Positions 8,092 to 16,819 are shown, numbered from the stretch's first letter. The stretch is 64,000 bases of DNA from Nocardia shimofusensis NBRC 100134 (GCF_001613125.1 NZ_BDBT01000001.1:124001-188000); one strand, 5' to 3'. The notes: generated by a model from the letters alone, not told the origin. Program-made: numbers and translations.

Positions 8092-9003
8092 ATGATGGAC
8101 ATCGCAATCTCCAGCCTGCGTAAGACTTTCGGCCGCACCACCGCCCTCGATGAGCTCGATCTCGAGGTGAGCCGAGGCGAGGTACACGGGTTCCTGGGCC
8201 CCAACGGCGCCGGGAAGACCACGACGATCCGCGTGCTGCTGGGCCTGCTACGCCCGGACGGCGGATCGGTCCAACTCCTGGGTCGCGACCCGTGGCGCGA
8301 CGCGGTGTCACTGCACAGACGTCTGGCCTACGTGCCCGGTGATGTGGAGCTGTGGCCGAATCTGACCGGCGGGGAGGCCATCGATGTGTTCGCCCGGTTG
8401 CGGGGCACGGCCAACCCGGCCCGCCGCGACGAGCTGATCGAGCGGTTCGATCTGGATCCGACCAAGAAGGCCCGCACCTACTCCAAAGGCAATCGTCAGA
8501 AAGTCGCGCTGATCGCGGCCTTGGCCTCGGACGCGGAACTGTTCTTGCTCGACGAACCCACCGCAGGGCTCGACCCGCTGATGGAAGTGGTATTCCAGGA
8601 TGTCGTCGCCGAAGTGAAGGCACGTGGGGGCACGGTGCTGCTGTCCAGTCACATCCTGGCCCAGGTGGAGAAACTCGCCGACCGGGTGAGCATCATCCGC
8701 GCCGGCCGGGTGGTGCAGACCGGCACCCTCGCCGAACTGCGGCACCTGACCCGCACCACGATCGAAGCCGTCACCGAACGCCCCGTCGGCGATCTCGGCA
8801 ACCTGTCCGGCGTGCACAACGTGCACACCGAGGACGGCAAAGTTCGCTTCGATGTCGACGCCGATACGCTCGACGACGCGGTCGCTCGTATCAGCCGCGC
8901 CGGACTCCGCGCGCTGACCAGCCACCCGCCCACGCTCGAGGAACTCATGCTGCGTCATTACGGCGGCGAACTCACCGCTTCGGGTAATGGGGCGATCAAA
9001 TGA
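8092..9003 (+). CDS. ABC transporter ATP-binding protein (drug/antibiotic exporter type)
   Basis: 303 residues from ATG 8092 (ATG 8080 and 8095 are alternatives; no ribosome site is clear for any). Walker [10 protein letters not shown] near residues 36-44, Q-loop region ([16 protein letters not shown]), an unusual signature YSKGNRQK in place of LSGGQ, Walker [14 protein letters not shown], and the switch His in [19 protein letters not shown]-terminal extension follows, as in DrrA-like exporter ATPases. It overlaps the permease by 4 nt (ATGA). Together they form an ABC-2 type exporter; the substrate is unknown. Confidence 0.93.
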   Translation: MMDIAISSLRKTFGRTTALDELDLEVSRGEVHGFLGPNGAGKTTTIRVLLGLLRPDGGSVQLLGRDPWRDAVSLHRRLAYVPGDVELWPNLTGGEAIDVFARLRGTANPARRDELIERFDLDPTKKARTYSKGNRQKVALIAALASDAELFLLDEPTAGLDPLMEVVFQDVVAEVKARGGTVLLSSHILAQVEKLADRVSIIRAGRVVQTGTLAELRHLTRTTIEAVTERPVGDLGNLSGVHNVHTEDGKVRFDVDADTLDDAVARISRAGLRALTSHPPTLEELMLRHYGGELTASGNGAIK

Positions 9004-10670
9004 CCAGCACCACAACCTGTTCCGGCGCACCCACCGCTGCTCCGCACGAAGCGGGGCCGGGCACCCGGCGCGGTCCGCTCGCGGGCACAGGCATACTGCT
9101 TCGGCTCGACCTGCGCCGCGACCGCATCAAGCTCCCGATGTGGCTGCTGGGCATCACGGCGATGAGCTTCTACTACGCCGGCGCACTGCAGCAGGTGTAC
9201 AAGACGCCCGACGACTTGCGAGCGGTCAGCCAGTTCGCCGAAGGAGTCGTCGGAGCACTCATCTCCGGACCCGGCTTCGGACTGGCGGACCCGACGATCG
9301 AATCGGTGATCGTCGCTGTGTACGGCCTGTACTTCCTGCTGCTCGCCGCGCTGATGAACATCCTGCTCATCTCCCGCCACACCCGTGTCGAGGAACAGGC
9401 CGGACGCGCGGAACTGGTCCGCGCCAACGCGGTCGGTCGCCACGCCCAGCTCACCGCCGCCCTGCTCGTCGCTCTCATCGCAGATATCGCGGTGGCTGTG
9501 CTGATCGCGAGCTCGTTCGCCGCGACCGGCCTCGACACCTCCGACGCACTGCTGTTCGGAGCCGGAGTCGGCGCAGTCGGCCTCGTATTCGCCACGATCA
9601 CCGCGATAACCGTCCAAGTCACCGAATATTCGCGGACGGCATCCGGGCTCGCCGGGCTGACCCTCGGGATCGCCTATGTCCTCCGTGCGGCCGGGGACGC
9701 GATTCGGGAGGGTGGTAGCGCGCTGTCGTGGCTCTCGCCGCTGGCGTGGTCGCAGCAGACCCGCGCCTACGCCGAGGGGCGGTGGTGGCCCCTGTCGCTC
9801 TCGATCGCGTCGGCTCTGACGCTCACCGTCGTCGCGTATCTCCTGTCAGCGCGCCGTGACCTCGGCGCCGGGTTGGTCCCCGCACGGCCCGGCCCGCGAC
9901 ACGCCGCGAACTGGATGGACACCCCCGTAGCGTTGGCAGCACGGCTGCAACGCGCCGGTCTCGTCGGCTGGGCCTGTGCCCTGGTCGCCGGCGGCGCACT
10001 CTACGGCGGGATCGGCAACACGATCGTCGACTCCTTCGACGACCTGCCCGATCAGATGGTCGATGTGATGGGCGGTGATGCCGGCCGCATGCTCGACGGC
10101 TATCTGGGGACCATGGCGCTGTTCGACGCGCTCCTGGTCGCTGTCTTCGCGATCCTGGCTGTGCAATCCCTGCGAACCGAGGAAACCAGAGGTCGCACCG
10201 AACCGGTGCTGGCGACCGCGACCGGCCGGGTGGGGTGGTTCGCCGCGTGGATCGGCGTCGCGGCCATCGGGGTGCTCGCCTTGCTCGCCACAACCGGCGC
10301 GGCGTTCGGCATCGCGTTGTCTCTATCGGTCGGCGACGGCGCATACCTTGTCGACGGCCTCCTCGCCCACCTACTGTTCGCTCCCGCGGTACTGCTGGTG
10401 CTGGCGGTCGCCGCACTGCTCTACGGATTCTTCCCGCAAGCTGTCGGTGCCACCTGGGCCCTGCTCGGATTCTCGATGGTTCTCGGGTTCTTCGGACCGC
10501 TCATGAAGCTGCCGCCATGGATCCACGACCTGTCCCCGTTCCAGCACATCGCCCGCATGCCGTTGGAGGAGATGCGCTGGCCCGCGCTTGTCGTACTCAC
10601 CGCTCTCGCGGCCGCAGCGGTGGTTGCGGGCGCCTATGCGTTCCGGGAACGCGACTTGGATACCGCTTAG
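9000..10670 (+). CDS. ABC-2 type permease, exporter of polyketide antibiotics family (COG3559-like)
   Basis: 556 residues starting in an ATGA overlap with the ATPase gene. About 12 hydrophobic segments fall in two homologous halves. The first half starts with [28 protein letters not shown] and has the cytosolic block [22 protein letters not shown]; the second repeats the pattern ([21 protein letters not shown]). This duplicated arrangement with two E(E/T)xxGRxE blocks is typical of the TnrB3/COG3559 permeases found with DrrA-like ATPases. It acts in the cytoplasmic membrane, probably in efflux or resistance, under the divergent GbsR-type regulator. Confidence 0.9.
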   Translation: MTSTTTCSGAPTAAPHEAGPGTRRGPLAGTGILLRLDLRRDRIKLPMWLLGITAMSFYYAGALQQVYKTPDDLRAVSQFAEGVVGALISGPGFGLADPTIESVIVAVYGLYFLLLAALMNILLISRHTRVEEQAGRAELVRANAVGRHAQLTAALLVALIADIAVAVLIASSFAATGLDTSDALLFGAGVGAVGLVFATITAITVQVTEYSRTASGLAGLTLGIAYVLRAAGDAIREGGSALSWLSPLAWSQQTRAYAEGRWWPLSLSIASALTLTVVAYLLSARRDLGAGLVPARPGPRHAANWMDTPVALAARLQRAGLVGWACALVAGGALYGGIGNTIVDSFDDLPDQMVDVMGGDAGRMLDGYLGTMALFDALLVAVFAILAVQSLRTEETRGRTEPVLATATGRVGWFAAWIGVAAIGVLALLATTGAAFGIALSLSVGDGAYLVDGLLAHLLFAPAVLLVLAVAALLYGFFPQAVGATWALLGFSMVLGFFGPLMKLPPWIHDLSPFQHIARMPLEEMRWPALVVLTALAAAAVVAGAYAFRERDLDTA

Positions 10671-10764
10671 GCGCGTGGGCCGCGCCGTTCGGTACCGCCG
10701 CCATCACATCGTGGGCGGTCGGGGCGGAACGTGCGCCCCCGAGGCGCGCCGATGCGTCCGGGTA

Positions 10765-10800
10765 TCGGCAGGCGAGCCAGTCGATGCGCTCGCCCGCCGA
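10765..10800. terminator. Bidirectional hairpin terminator
   Basis: Arms of 13 bp with one mismatch (10765-10777 and 10788-10800; TCGGCAGGCGAGC facing its near complement) and a 10-nt loop lie between the convergent permease and acetyltransferase genes. Confidence 0.6.
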
Positions 10801-10813
10801 TGATCGCGAGCGG

Positions 10814-11329
10814 CTACGCCTCGTAGCGAAGGATGCCGCCCTCGCTACCGGTCGCCCGGTATCCACAGGCACGCAGGACCGCGACCGAAGCCGGGTTGTC
10901 GGTCGAGACCCGCGCGAACACCGTCCGCACCTCGGGTGCCGTGCGGGCATGGGCCGTGAGCGCGGCGACGGCCTCCGTGGCGTAGCCGCGCCCGCGCCGG
11001 GACGCGGCGATGCCGTAGCCGATCTCGAGCATGCCGTCGGCGGGTGGCCAGAACAGGCCGGTCGAGCCGACGAGCAACCCGCTCGCGGCTTCGACGATCA
11101 GGCGGTGGCCGAAGGGGCCGTACCAGGACGGATGGTTCGAAAGCTCGGTGGCTATGACGATGTCGCCGTCGGCAGGGAAGTCCTCGGCCCACCGCGGGCT
11201 GCGGCGTCCGCAGGCGACTTCGGCAGCGATTTCGGGCGTCCAGCGACGCAACCGTAGTCGCGCGGTGACGAGATCATCGGCAGCGCCGGGGGTTTCGGAA
11301 GTGCGAGAGTGATCGGAATCGATCGGCAC
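10814..11329 (-). CDS. GNAT family N-acetyltransferase (RimJ/RimL type)
   Basis: 171 residues from GTG 11329, with AGGAG 7 nt upstream. RimJ/RimL-like features: ARLRLRRWTPEIAAEVA near the N-terminus, GSTGLFWPPADGMLEIGYGIAASRRGRGYATEAVAALTAHA (the RRGRGYATEA acetyl-CoA loop), and the late VFARVSTDNPASVAVLRACGYRATG. Such enzymes acetylate protein N-termini or small amines; the substrate here is not predictable. A 20-codon ORF with its own ribosome site precedes it. Confidence 0.88.
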   Translation of the reverse strand: MPIDSDHSRTSETPGAADDLVTARLRLRRWTPEIAAEVACGRRSPRWAEDFPADGDIVIATELSNHPSWYGPFGHRLIVEAASGLLVGSTGLFWPPADGMLEIGYGIAASRRGRGYATEAVAALTAHARTAPEVRTVFARVSTDNPASVAVLRACGYRATGSEGGILRYEA

Positions 11330-11368
11330 GGGAATGCTCCTGTTCGGGAGAGGCAGGAGCGGATGGCG

Positions 11369-11431
11369 CTAGCGCCGCGAGCGCTCCTGCCGGAGGACAT
11401 GACGAAACAGGCTGTGCGCAGCCATATTCAT
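11369..11431 (-). CDS. Candidate 20-codon upstream ORF of the acetyltransferase
   Basis: ATG 11431 follows AGGAGG with only 2 nt spacing; the ORF encodes 20 residues rich in Arg/His (begins MNMAAHSLFRHVLRQERS) and stops at TAG, 11369-11371, 39 bp before the acetyltransferase start. GGCGCTAGCGCC around its stop can fold. This layout fits a regulatory leader but there is no comparative evidence. Confidence 0.3.
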   Translation of the reverse strand: MNMAAHSLFRHVLRQERSRR

Positions 11432-11573
11432 CGCCTCCTGTTCGTGGCCCGTGCGGTCGGTTCACCGTAGCCGACGCCGGGCCGGACCGCGACCCACTTC
11501 GAGCCGAATCGGTATCGCTCCCGGCTCTGCGGCGGTTGACCATGACGCAGGGGCAACGCCTCAGCATGGCGAC

Positions 11574-12371
11574 ATGACGACGACAACCGATCAGTTCACA
11601 GTGCGCCACGGGGTCACCATCCCGGTGACTCGCGGCGGCCGAGGCCGACCGCTGGTCCTGTGCCCCGGGCTCCTCACGACACAAGCCGATCTGCGAGAAC
11701 TCACCCACCTCTTACGGCTCGACTTCGACGTGATGACGTTCGACCTGCGCGGCCACGGTCTCTCATCGGCGGGCGAACGGTACTCCTTCGACGCGTTCCT
11801 GAGCGATTTCGCCGCCGTGATGACCGAACTCCGACGCCTCCGCCTGCCCTCGGCGCCTCTGCTCGTCGGTCACTCGCTGGGTGCGGACCTGATTGTGCAC
11901 TACGCCGCCGAACATCCTGGCGACGCCGCAGAACTCGTTCTCATCGACGGAGCGAACCCGGTGCCAGAGCCGTTCCTCACCGAAGCCGAACTACCGTCGT
12001 TCCACACGATATGGAAGGAAGCCGTGTGGGCGAACGAAGCCGCCCGAGGCACGCCGCGTCAGATATTGCTCACCACCGAGCAGATTGTCGATCTCAACAT
12101 CGAACTGGACGCGATACGGTCCGGCCTTCTCGACCGGTACCAGGAGATCGACTGCCCGATCCACATGCTCATGTCGTCGTCGATGGCCGGTGACAGCGCA
12201 GACGAGCGCGCGATGCGGTACAACCGGAACTGGCGGGCAGGCATCGAGCGGCTGCTCCGCGCGCGACCGCACATCAGGACGGCATGGCTCGACGCCGACC
12301 ATGGATCGGTCATCACGCACGCCCCGCACATCGCCCGGATCCTGCGTGGTCTGCGAGATCCTGCCGCCTGA
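11574..12371 (+). CDS. Alpha/beta hydrolase
   Basis: 265 residues from ATG 11574. The fold is shown by an HG-like entry (LVLCPGLLTTQADLREL), strand/turn DFDVMTFDLRGHGLSS, the nucleophile elbow VGHSLGAD with Ser101, the acid-region strand ELVLIDGANP and the late histidine in LDADHGSVITHAPH. The esterase, lipase or peptidase substrate is unknown. No ribosome site is evident and a TTGACC occurs at about 11536, so a short or absent leader is possible. A MerR-family gene follows after 41 bp, probably as an operon partner. Confidence 0.85.
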   Translation: MTTTTDQFTVRHGVTIPVTRGGRGRPLVLCPGLLTTQADLRELTHLLRLDFDVMTFDLRGHGLSSAGERYSFDAFLSDFAAVMTELRRLRLPSAPLLVGHSLGADLIVHYAAEHPGDAAELVLIDGANPVPEPFLTEAELPSFHTIWKEAVWANEAARGTPRQILLTTEQIVDLNIELDAIRSGLLDRYQEIDCPIHMLMSSSMAGDSADERAMRYNRNWRAGIERLLRARPHIRTAWLDADHGSVITHAPHIARILRGLRDPAA

Positions 12372-12412
12372 GCGGCGGCGACAGCGGCACCGAATTTCAG
12401 GAGAGTCATCTG

Positions 12413-13195
12413 ATGCTGACCATCGGCGAGCTGGCATCGTACGCCGGAGTCACCGTGCGGGCGGTGCGGCACTACCACGCGAAAGGGCTGCTGCGGGAAC
12501 CGGAGCGAGACCATTCCGGCTATCGCAGATACACCGCGGACGATCTGGTCGAGTTGCTCGAGATCCGGACGCTGGCCCGAGCCGGTGTCCCGCTGGCACG
12601 CGTGCGAGAACTGCTACAGGCCGATGCGAATACATTCGCAGCGGCCATCGCCGACATCGACAAGCGACTCCAGGCCGAGATCCGCGAGCGGCAGCGACAC
12701 CGAGAACAGATCGCCCGCCTCACCGCCGGAGACCACCTGGTACTGCCACCGGAAGTGGTCGAGTTTCTCGACCGGCTGCGAGCACTCGGGATCGACGAGC
12801 GGATCGTCCGAATCGAACGCGACGGCTGGATCCCGCTTGCCGCGCACTCACCCGACAAGATCCCGGACTGGATCGCCCGCAAGCGAGGACAACTCGACGA
12901 TCCTCAGCTCACCGACTTCTATCGCAGCCTCGGTCGGGCCCTCGACCGCACCGACGACCGGCAACTGATCGAACTCGCCGACAAGATGACCGCCTACATC
13001 ACGACGATCGCCGATGAACAAGGCGACGACTACGTCGGCGGCGGAATCGAACCCATGCTGGTCGAACTGCTGGACGCACTGGCATTCGATAGCTGGCCGC
13101 CCGCACGTCGACTGATCGAGCTGCTGACCGAGCGGGGCTGGACCGGCTGGACCATGCTCCAGCGAGCAGCGACAGCGAGCACACGGCCTCGGTGA
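12413..13195 (+). CDS. MerR family transcriptional regulator
   Basis: 260 residues from ATG 12413, with CAGGAG about 9 nt upstream. The N-terminal MerR winged helix is clear: MLTIGELASYAGVTVRAVRHYHAKGLL, then the wing GYRRYTADDLVELLEIRTLARAGVPLARVRELL, then a coiled-coil dimer helix (IADIDKRLQAEIRERQRHREQIARL). The C-terminal 150 residues resemble the acidic TipAL/antibiotic-sensing-type domain only loosely. The effector is unknown, and its 41-bp distance from the hydrolase suggests joint transcription. Confidence 0.88.
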   Translation: MLTIGELASYAGVTVRAVRHYHAKGLLREPERDHSGYRRYTADDLVELLEIRTLARAGVPLARVRELLQADANTFAAAIADIDKRLQAEIRERQRHREQIARLTAGDHLVLPPEVVEFLDRLRALGIDERIVRIERDGWIPLAAHSPDKIPDWIARKRGQLDDPQLTDFYRSLGRALDRTDDRQLIELADKMTAYITTIADEQGDDYVGGGIEPMLVELLDALAFDSWPPARRLIELLTERGWTGWTMLQRAATASTRPR

Positions 13196-13321
13196 GTCGC
13201 TCTACGCCCGGACGCGATGACGGCCACCTGAAGTCGGCGCCGGGCCGGGGCGCCGCGGACCGGATGGCCGCTGGGTCGATCGCCGCCAACCCGACGGGCG
13301 ATCGACCCGGGAACGCACGAT

Positions 13322-13351
13322 CGGCGATCGGTGGTGAGCCACCGATCGCCG
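13322..13351. terminator. Hairpin terminator after doxX copy A
   Basis: Perfect 13-bp stem (13322-13334 with 13339-13351, core GGCGATCGGTGG) and TGAG loop, between the convergent MerR and DoxX genes. Its counterpart after copy B is at 14824-14860. Confidence 0.8.
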
Positions 13352-13369
13352 GTCGTACTGATGAAAGTG

Positions 13370-13807
13370 TTACCGCGCAAACGAGTTACGCAGATCGACA
13401 ACGGTGGCGCGGCGCTCGTAGGCGAGCCAGGCGAAGATCGCGGCGAGCACCAAGGGGAAGATCCCCATCATGGGCTTGTCGGCGATGAAAGCCTGCGTCG
13501 CGGCGGCGAGCACGGTGAGAACGGACAGCCCCGCGGCGGCGAGGGCACTGAGCCGGGGCACCATCAGGCCGATACCGCCGGCGACCTCGACAACTCCGAT
13601 GAAGATGAGCAGTCCGAACGGGATGGTCAGATTTTCGGGAGCGTTGTCGGCCAGGGTGTTCGGGATCACGAGCTTCGGCCCGCCGGAGGCGATGATGAAG
13701 AACAGGCCGAGCAGGATCTGCAGAGTCCACAGGACGCGGTTGCGGATCGTGCCGGGACGGTTGGTGAGGTCGGCGGAGAAAGCGGCGGTGGGGTCGGCGG
13801 TGGTCAT
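13370..13807 (-). CDS. DoxX family membrane protein, copy A
   Basis: 145 residues from ATG 13807, with AAGGA 6 nt upstream; the longer frame to 13852 is not needed. Four hydrophobic segments are visible (LWTLQILLGLFFIIASGGPKL; LTIPFGLLIFIGVVEVAGGIGLMV; LSALAAAGLSVLTVLAAATQA; IFPLVLAAIFAWLAYERRA), with the DoxX-like GGPKL and EVAGGIGL signatures. DoxX-type proteins are small four-helix membrane proteins tied to quinone or thiol redox, but the role is often unknown. Copy B at 14875-15312 differs by 17 of 145 residues by my count. Confidence 0.9.
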   Translation of the reverse strand: MTTADPTAAFSADLTNRPGTIRNRVLWTLQILLGLFFIIASGGPKLVIPNTLADNAPENLTIPFGLLIFIGVVEVAGGIGLMVPRLSALAAAGLSVLTVLAAATQAFIADKPMMGIFPLVLAAIFAWLAYERRATVVDLRNSFAR

Positions 13808-13900
13808 GTCCGGTCCTTCTGGTCGGTCGCGCCGGGTTGGTAGCGCGTTCACCTGATAGGACGGAGCAGGGTCCGAGGACTCATCGCTGTCAGCGAGAGT

Positions 13901-14182
13901 TCACGGAGAAATGGCCCGATCCTGTGCGAGGCGCGCTGTTACGGTCCTGCGCATGTGCTCAGATTTGTGGTCGCAGAAGGTGCGCTCCGCCCGCTGACGG
14001 CGGCGCCCTCCCGTCGCGCGCGGATCCGAGATGGACCTGATCGAATCCTTGCTCCGCTGAAGGCATTACCCAAGCGCCGCCGCGGATTCCGACCGGGCGC
14101 AGTCCCGCGGCGAACCACACGGAGACCGAATCGAGACATAGAGAACAGTAATGTTCGCACAACAGCCCTCGATCATCCGTAT
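13901..14182. other. Intergenic region with a palindrome upstream of the secreted-protein gene
   Basis: No gene is supported here. GAACA-GTAA-TGTTC at 14143-14156 is a perfect inverted repeat 27 bp before the start codon. It resembles an SOS box but the GAAC and GTTC halves are 6 bp apart instead of 4, so LexA binding is doubtful. Confidence 0.5.
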
Positions 14183-14719
14183 ATGAAAATCGGACGTGGA
14201 CTCGTAGCAACCGTAGCCACCGCACTCGTCGGAACCGCGATGGCCGTCGCAGCGCCGGGCACCGCCAACGCCGCCGACCCCTGTCAACTCGGATGGTCCA
14301 ACGTCGGCCCCCGCAGCTGCGCCATGACGCAGTTCAACTCGGCTCCGACGTGGACATTGGGCAACGGCGTCTGCGTCGGCATGCTCACTGCCGGAGGCAC
14401 TGCCTACGACGGGCCCCTGCCCAGCACCCACTACAGCGCGCCGGGAAGCACCCATTCCATCGAACTGCGTCTCTTGCAAGGCTTTTCCCCGCTGGGCGAC
14501 TGGGCGCCGAGCCTGCTGGCCTGCGACGTGACGGCCATCATCGACTGGCACAACCTCGACACCGGCCAGCGCGGCTCGGTGACCCGCTTCATCCCCGCGT
14601 GGCGGACGGGCTCCCACCCCGACTTCGTGTACGTCCACCCGGGGCCCGGACGGGTCGCGCTCACCGTGCGGACCGACCGCCCGAGCATCCCGGCGACAAC
14701 AGAAGTGTTCGTTCCCTGA
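14183..14719 (+). CDS. Secreted hypothetical protein
   Basis: 178 residues from ATG 14183; upstream extension is unsupported. A classic Sec signal peptide is visible (MKIGRGLVATVATALVGT..., hydrophobic core then TANA-AD cleavage near residue 32). The mature part has four cysteines (in DPCQLGW, RSCAMTQ, NGVCVGM and LLACDVT), which could form two disulfides, and is rich in Gly, Pro and aromatic residues. I recognise no family. It lies between the two doxX copies and is transcribed away from copy A. No ribosome site is obvious. Confidence 0.75.
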   Translation: MKIGRGLVATVATALVGTAMAVAAPGTANAADPCQLGWSNVGPRSCAMTQFNSAPTWTLGNGVCVGMLTAGGTAYDGPLPSTHYSAPGSTHSIELRLLQGFSPLGDWAPSLLACDVTAIIDWHNLDTGQRGSVTRFIPAWRTGSHPDFVYVHPGPGRVALTVRTDRPSIPATTEVFVP

Positions 14720-14823
14720 TCGCACAACCGCGAACCACCGGCCGCGTGCGCTACGCGGACCAGGCGCACCTGCTGAACCCGGATCGATCCCGCCAACCCG
14801 ACCTGAGTCGATCCGGACAGGCG

Positions 14824-14860
14824 TGACCGGCGATCGGTGCAGTCCACCGATCGCCGGTCA
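14824..14860. terminator. Hairpin terminator after doxX copy B
   Basis: Perfect 16-bp stem (14824-14839 with 14845-14860; TGACCGGCGATCGGTG) and a 5-nt loop between the convergent secreted-protein and DoxX genes. Confidence 0.85.
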
Positions 14861-15407
14861 TCCTCGTGAATATGTCAACGCGACAGCGAGTTGCGCAGAT
14901 CGGTGACGGTGGCGCGACGTTCGTAGGCGATCCAGGCGAAGATCGCGGCGAGCGCCAGGGGGAAGATCGCCATCGCGGGCTTGTCGACGATGAACGCCTG
15001 CGTCGCGGCCGCGAGCACGGTGAGAACGGACAGCCCCGCGGCGGCGAGGGCACTGAGCCGGGGCACCATCAGGCCGATGCCGCCGGCGACCTCCGCGACT
15101 CCGATGAAGACGAGCAGTGCCAGGGGGATGGTCAGATTCTCGGGGGCGTTCTCGGCCAGCGCATTCGGCATGAGGAGCTTCGGCCCGCCGGAGGCGATGA
15201 CGAAGAACAGCCCGAGCAGGATCTGCAGGGTCCACAGGACACGGTTGCGGATCGTGCCGGGACGGTTGGTGAGGTCAGCGGAGAAAGCGGCGGTGGGGTC
15301 GGCGGTGGTCATGTCCGGTCCTTCGGTGTCGGTCGCGCCGGGTTGGTAGCGCGTTCAACTGATAGGACGGAGCAGGGTCCGAGGACTCATCGCTGTCGGC
15401 GAAAGCT
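14829..15407. repeat. Duplicated doxX cassette, copy B
   Basis: Direct-repeat partner of 13322-13900. Upstream, the segment from the start codon through GACTCATCGCTGTC is nearly identical in both copies and then similarity ends. The only larger differences are at the loop of the terminator and around the ribosome site. Confidence 0.85.
14875..15312 (-). CDS. DoxX family membrane protein, copy B
   Basis: 145 residues from ATG 15312, with the same AAGGA-type ribosome site as copy A. The first 37 residues are identical to copy A (MTTADPTAAFSADLTNRP... to LFF) and changes are conservative and concentrated in the middle helices, so both copies look functional. Stop codons differ (TGA here, TAA in copy A). 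Confidence 0.9.
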   Translation of the reverse strand: MTTADPTAAFSADLTNRPGTIRNRVLWTLQILLGLFFVIASGGPKLLMPNALAENAPENLTIPLALLVFIGVAEVAGGIGLMVPRLSALAAAGLSVLTVLAAATQAFIVDKPAMAIFPLALAAIFAWIAYERRATVTDLRNSLSR

Positions 15408-15446
15408 CTTCGGAACCGCTGCTGCACCGGCTCTGCTCGCAGTTGG

Positions 15447-15580
15447 TCATGGCATGAGGCGGGCACCGAAAGGATTGTCCAGCACGGTCTTCCAGCTGTG
15501 GTCGGGTTGCCGCCGCAGGGTGGCCACCGATAGCCCGCTCTCGGCGACCGGCGTGCCGTCGGTGTCGAGCGCCCCCTTGC
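15447..15580 (-). pseudogene. 3' fragment of a SnoaL-like (SgcJ/EcaC type) gene
   Basis: The minus-strand frame ends with DTDGTPVAESGLSVATLRRQ followed by a DHSWKTVLDNPFG-type ending and a stop at 15447-15449, the typical C-terminus of SnoaL-like/DUF4440 proteins. Homology stops abruptly near 15580, where a fragment of another gene begins. There is no start or N-terminal half, so this is a remnant. Identification is from motif memory. Confidence 0.5.
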
Positions 15581-15583
15581 CAC

Positions 15584-15631
15584 GAGGAGATCGATGCGGC
15601 CCGAGCCGCGCTACGCCATGACTCCGACTGG
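15584..15631 (+). pseudogene. 3' fragment of an antitoxin-like gene
   Basis: About 45 bp (core ATCGATGCGGCCCG at 15590-15603) nearly match the antitoxin gene at 18424-18470, including the encoded IDAARAALRHDSD. There is no start codon, N-terminal part or PIN toxin partner here, so it is a relic of a second toxin-antitoxin copy or of recombination. Confidence 0.6.
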
Positions 15632-15725
15632 AGCGTTCCTCCCTCGCGAGGCTCGCGGCCGTGGTCGATCTCATGCGTCGCCACCTGCCGGAGTTCGGTG
15701 ACGGCGCGCGGCAGTTCTGCCTCGG
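15632..15725. other. Unassigned junction DNA
   Basis: Sequence between the antitoxin fragment and the 3' end of the WYL regulator. A minus-strand frame reads LTEAELPRAVTELRQVATHE, which could be another fragment, but I cannot assign it. With 15313-15583 this completes a 413-bp stretch without an intact gene. Confidence 0.4.
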
Positions 15726-16787
15726 TCAGGTGTGCCGTCTTGGGACGTCGGTCGATCCGGCACTCGGCTCGTCGGGCGCCCGAAGGCGCCGGCCGATCGC
15801 GTTCAGGGCTGCTCGCAGATCGGCGGGTCGGACGTCGCCGAGGCCGGTGTCGAAGGTGATGAACAGGCCCGCGACCCCGGCCCAGGACCAACTGCCGATG
15901 GTCAGGCGGCAGTGCTGAGAGTCGATCGCCTCGACCACCGATCCGCCGGGCGCCCAGCGAGCGACGACATGGGCGGGGAGTTCGAGGGTCGCCGACCCGA
16001 CGCACGGCCAGTGGCCTGGCGTGTCCCCGCGGTCGGGATTCTGCACCACGAGGCGGGTGAGGTCGTCGTCGGTGAGTGGTTGCGGCGTGAAGGTCGCGCC
16101 TGCCGGGGTGCGCGGATGGATGCGGTCCACGCGGAAGGTCTGCCAGGTGCGGTGTCGACGGTCCCGGGCCACGAGATACCAGCGACCGGCCCAGACGACG
16201 AGGTGATGGGGCTCGACCTCACGTGGCGGCCGAAAACCCGCTGTGCCGGGCTCCGGGATGACGCCGTCGGGCTCGCGGTAGTCGAAGCGCAGCACGCGGC
16301 TGGTGCGGATCGCCGAGCCGACGTCTCGCAGAACGGTGACGGCGATGGGCGGAGCCGCGAACTCCCAGTAGTTGCGCAGGCTGGTGACCTCGAACGCCTC
16401 GCTCGCGGCGCGCAGCCGTGCGGGCATGACCTGACGCAAGGTGGTCAGGGCGCGCGTGACGGCGTCATCGATCCCGGTCACGGTCGCCGGCGCGGTGTGC
16501 AGCGCCAAGGCGATCGCGATGGCCTGTTCATCGTCGAGGGTGAGGGGCGGCAACTTGCCACCGTGCCCGAGGCGGTATCCACCACCGGGGCCCTTGACCG
16601 GATCGACGGGATAACCGAGCGCGCGCAGCGTGTCGACATCGCGGCGCAGGGTCCTGGGGGAGATGTCGAGCCGCTCGGCGAGTTCGCCTCCCGGCCACTC
16701 CACGCGCGCCTCGAGCAGTGACAGCAGGCGCAGGATCCGCGCAGACGTATCGGCCACGGGTAACACCCTCGCAGAAGTAGCGGTCAT
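15726..16787 (-). CDS. YafY/WYL-domain transcriptional regulator
   Basis: 353 residues from ATG 16787. An N-terminal HTH_11 domain (ILRLLSLLEARVEWPGGELAERLDISPRTLRRDVDTLRALGYPV, with GPGGGYRLG) is followed by a WYL domain (LRFDYREPDG ... REVEPHHLVVWAGRWYLVARD) and a C-terminal WCX-like extension. It is divergent from an MFS pump with only 32 bp between start codons and no ribosome site on either side, so both may be leaderless from overlapping promoters. It is probably the pump's regulator. WYL ligands are often nucleic acids or nucleotides; unknown here. Confidence 0.88.
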   Translation of the reverse strand: MTATSARVLPVADTSARILRLLSLLEARVEWPGGELAERLDISPRTLRRDVDTLRALGYPVDPVKGPGGGYRLGHGGKLPPLTLDDEQAIAIALALHTAPATVTGIDDAVTRALTTLRQVMPARLRAASEAFEVTSLRNYWEFAAPPIAVTVLRDVGSAIRTSRVLRFDYREPDGVIPEPGTAGFRPPREVEPHHLVVWAGRWYLVARDRRHRTWQTFRVDRIHPRTPAGATFTPQPLTDDDLTRLVVQNPDRGDTPGHWPCVGSATLELPAHVVARWAPGGSVVEAIDSQHCRLTIGSWSWAGVAGLFITFDTGLGDVRPADLRAALNAIGRRLRAPDEPSAGSTDVPRRHT

Positions 16788-16819
16788 TCGATGGCCGCTA
16801 CCGGTGGCACGGTGCGGTC

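Larger units (their letters stand above)
13322..13900. repeat. Duplicated doxX cassette, copy A
   Basis: Coding region, about 95 bp upstream and the downstream hairpin are all closely similar to 14829-15407 in the same orientation, so the control region and terminator were duplicated with the gene. A secreted-protein gene separates the copies. Confidence 0.85.

Noticed and set aside
14143..14156. SOS (LexA) box before the secreted-protein gene
   Set aside because: GAAC and GTTC are separated by 6 bp instead of 4, and the flanks do not match the mycobacterial consensus.
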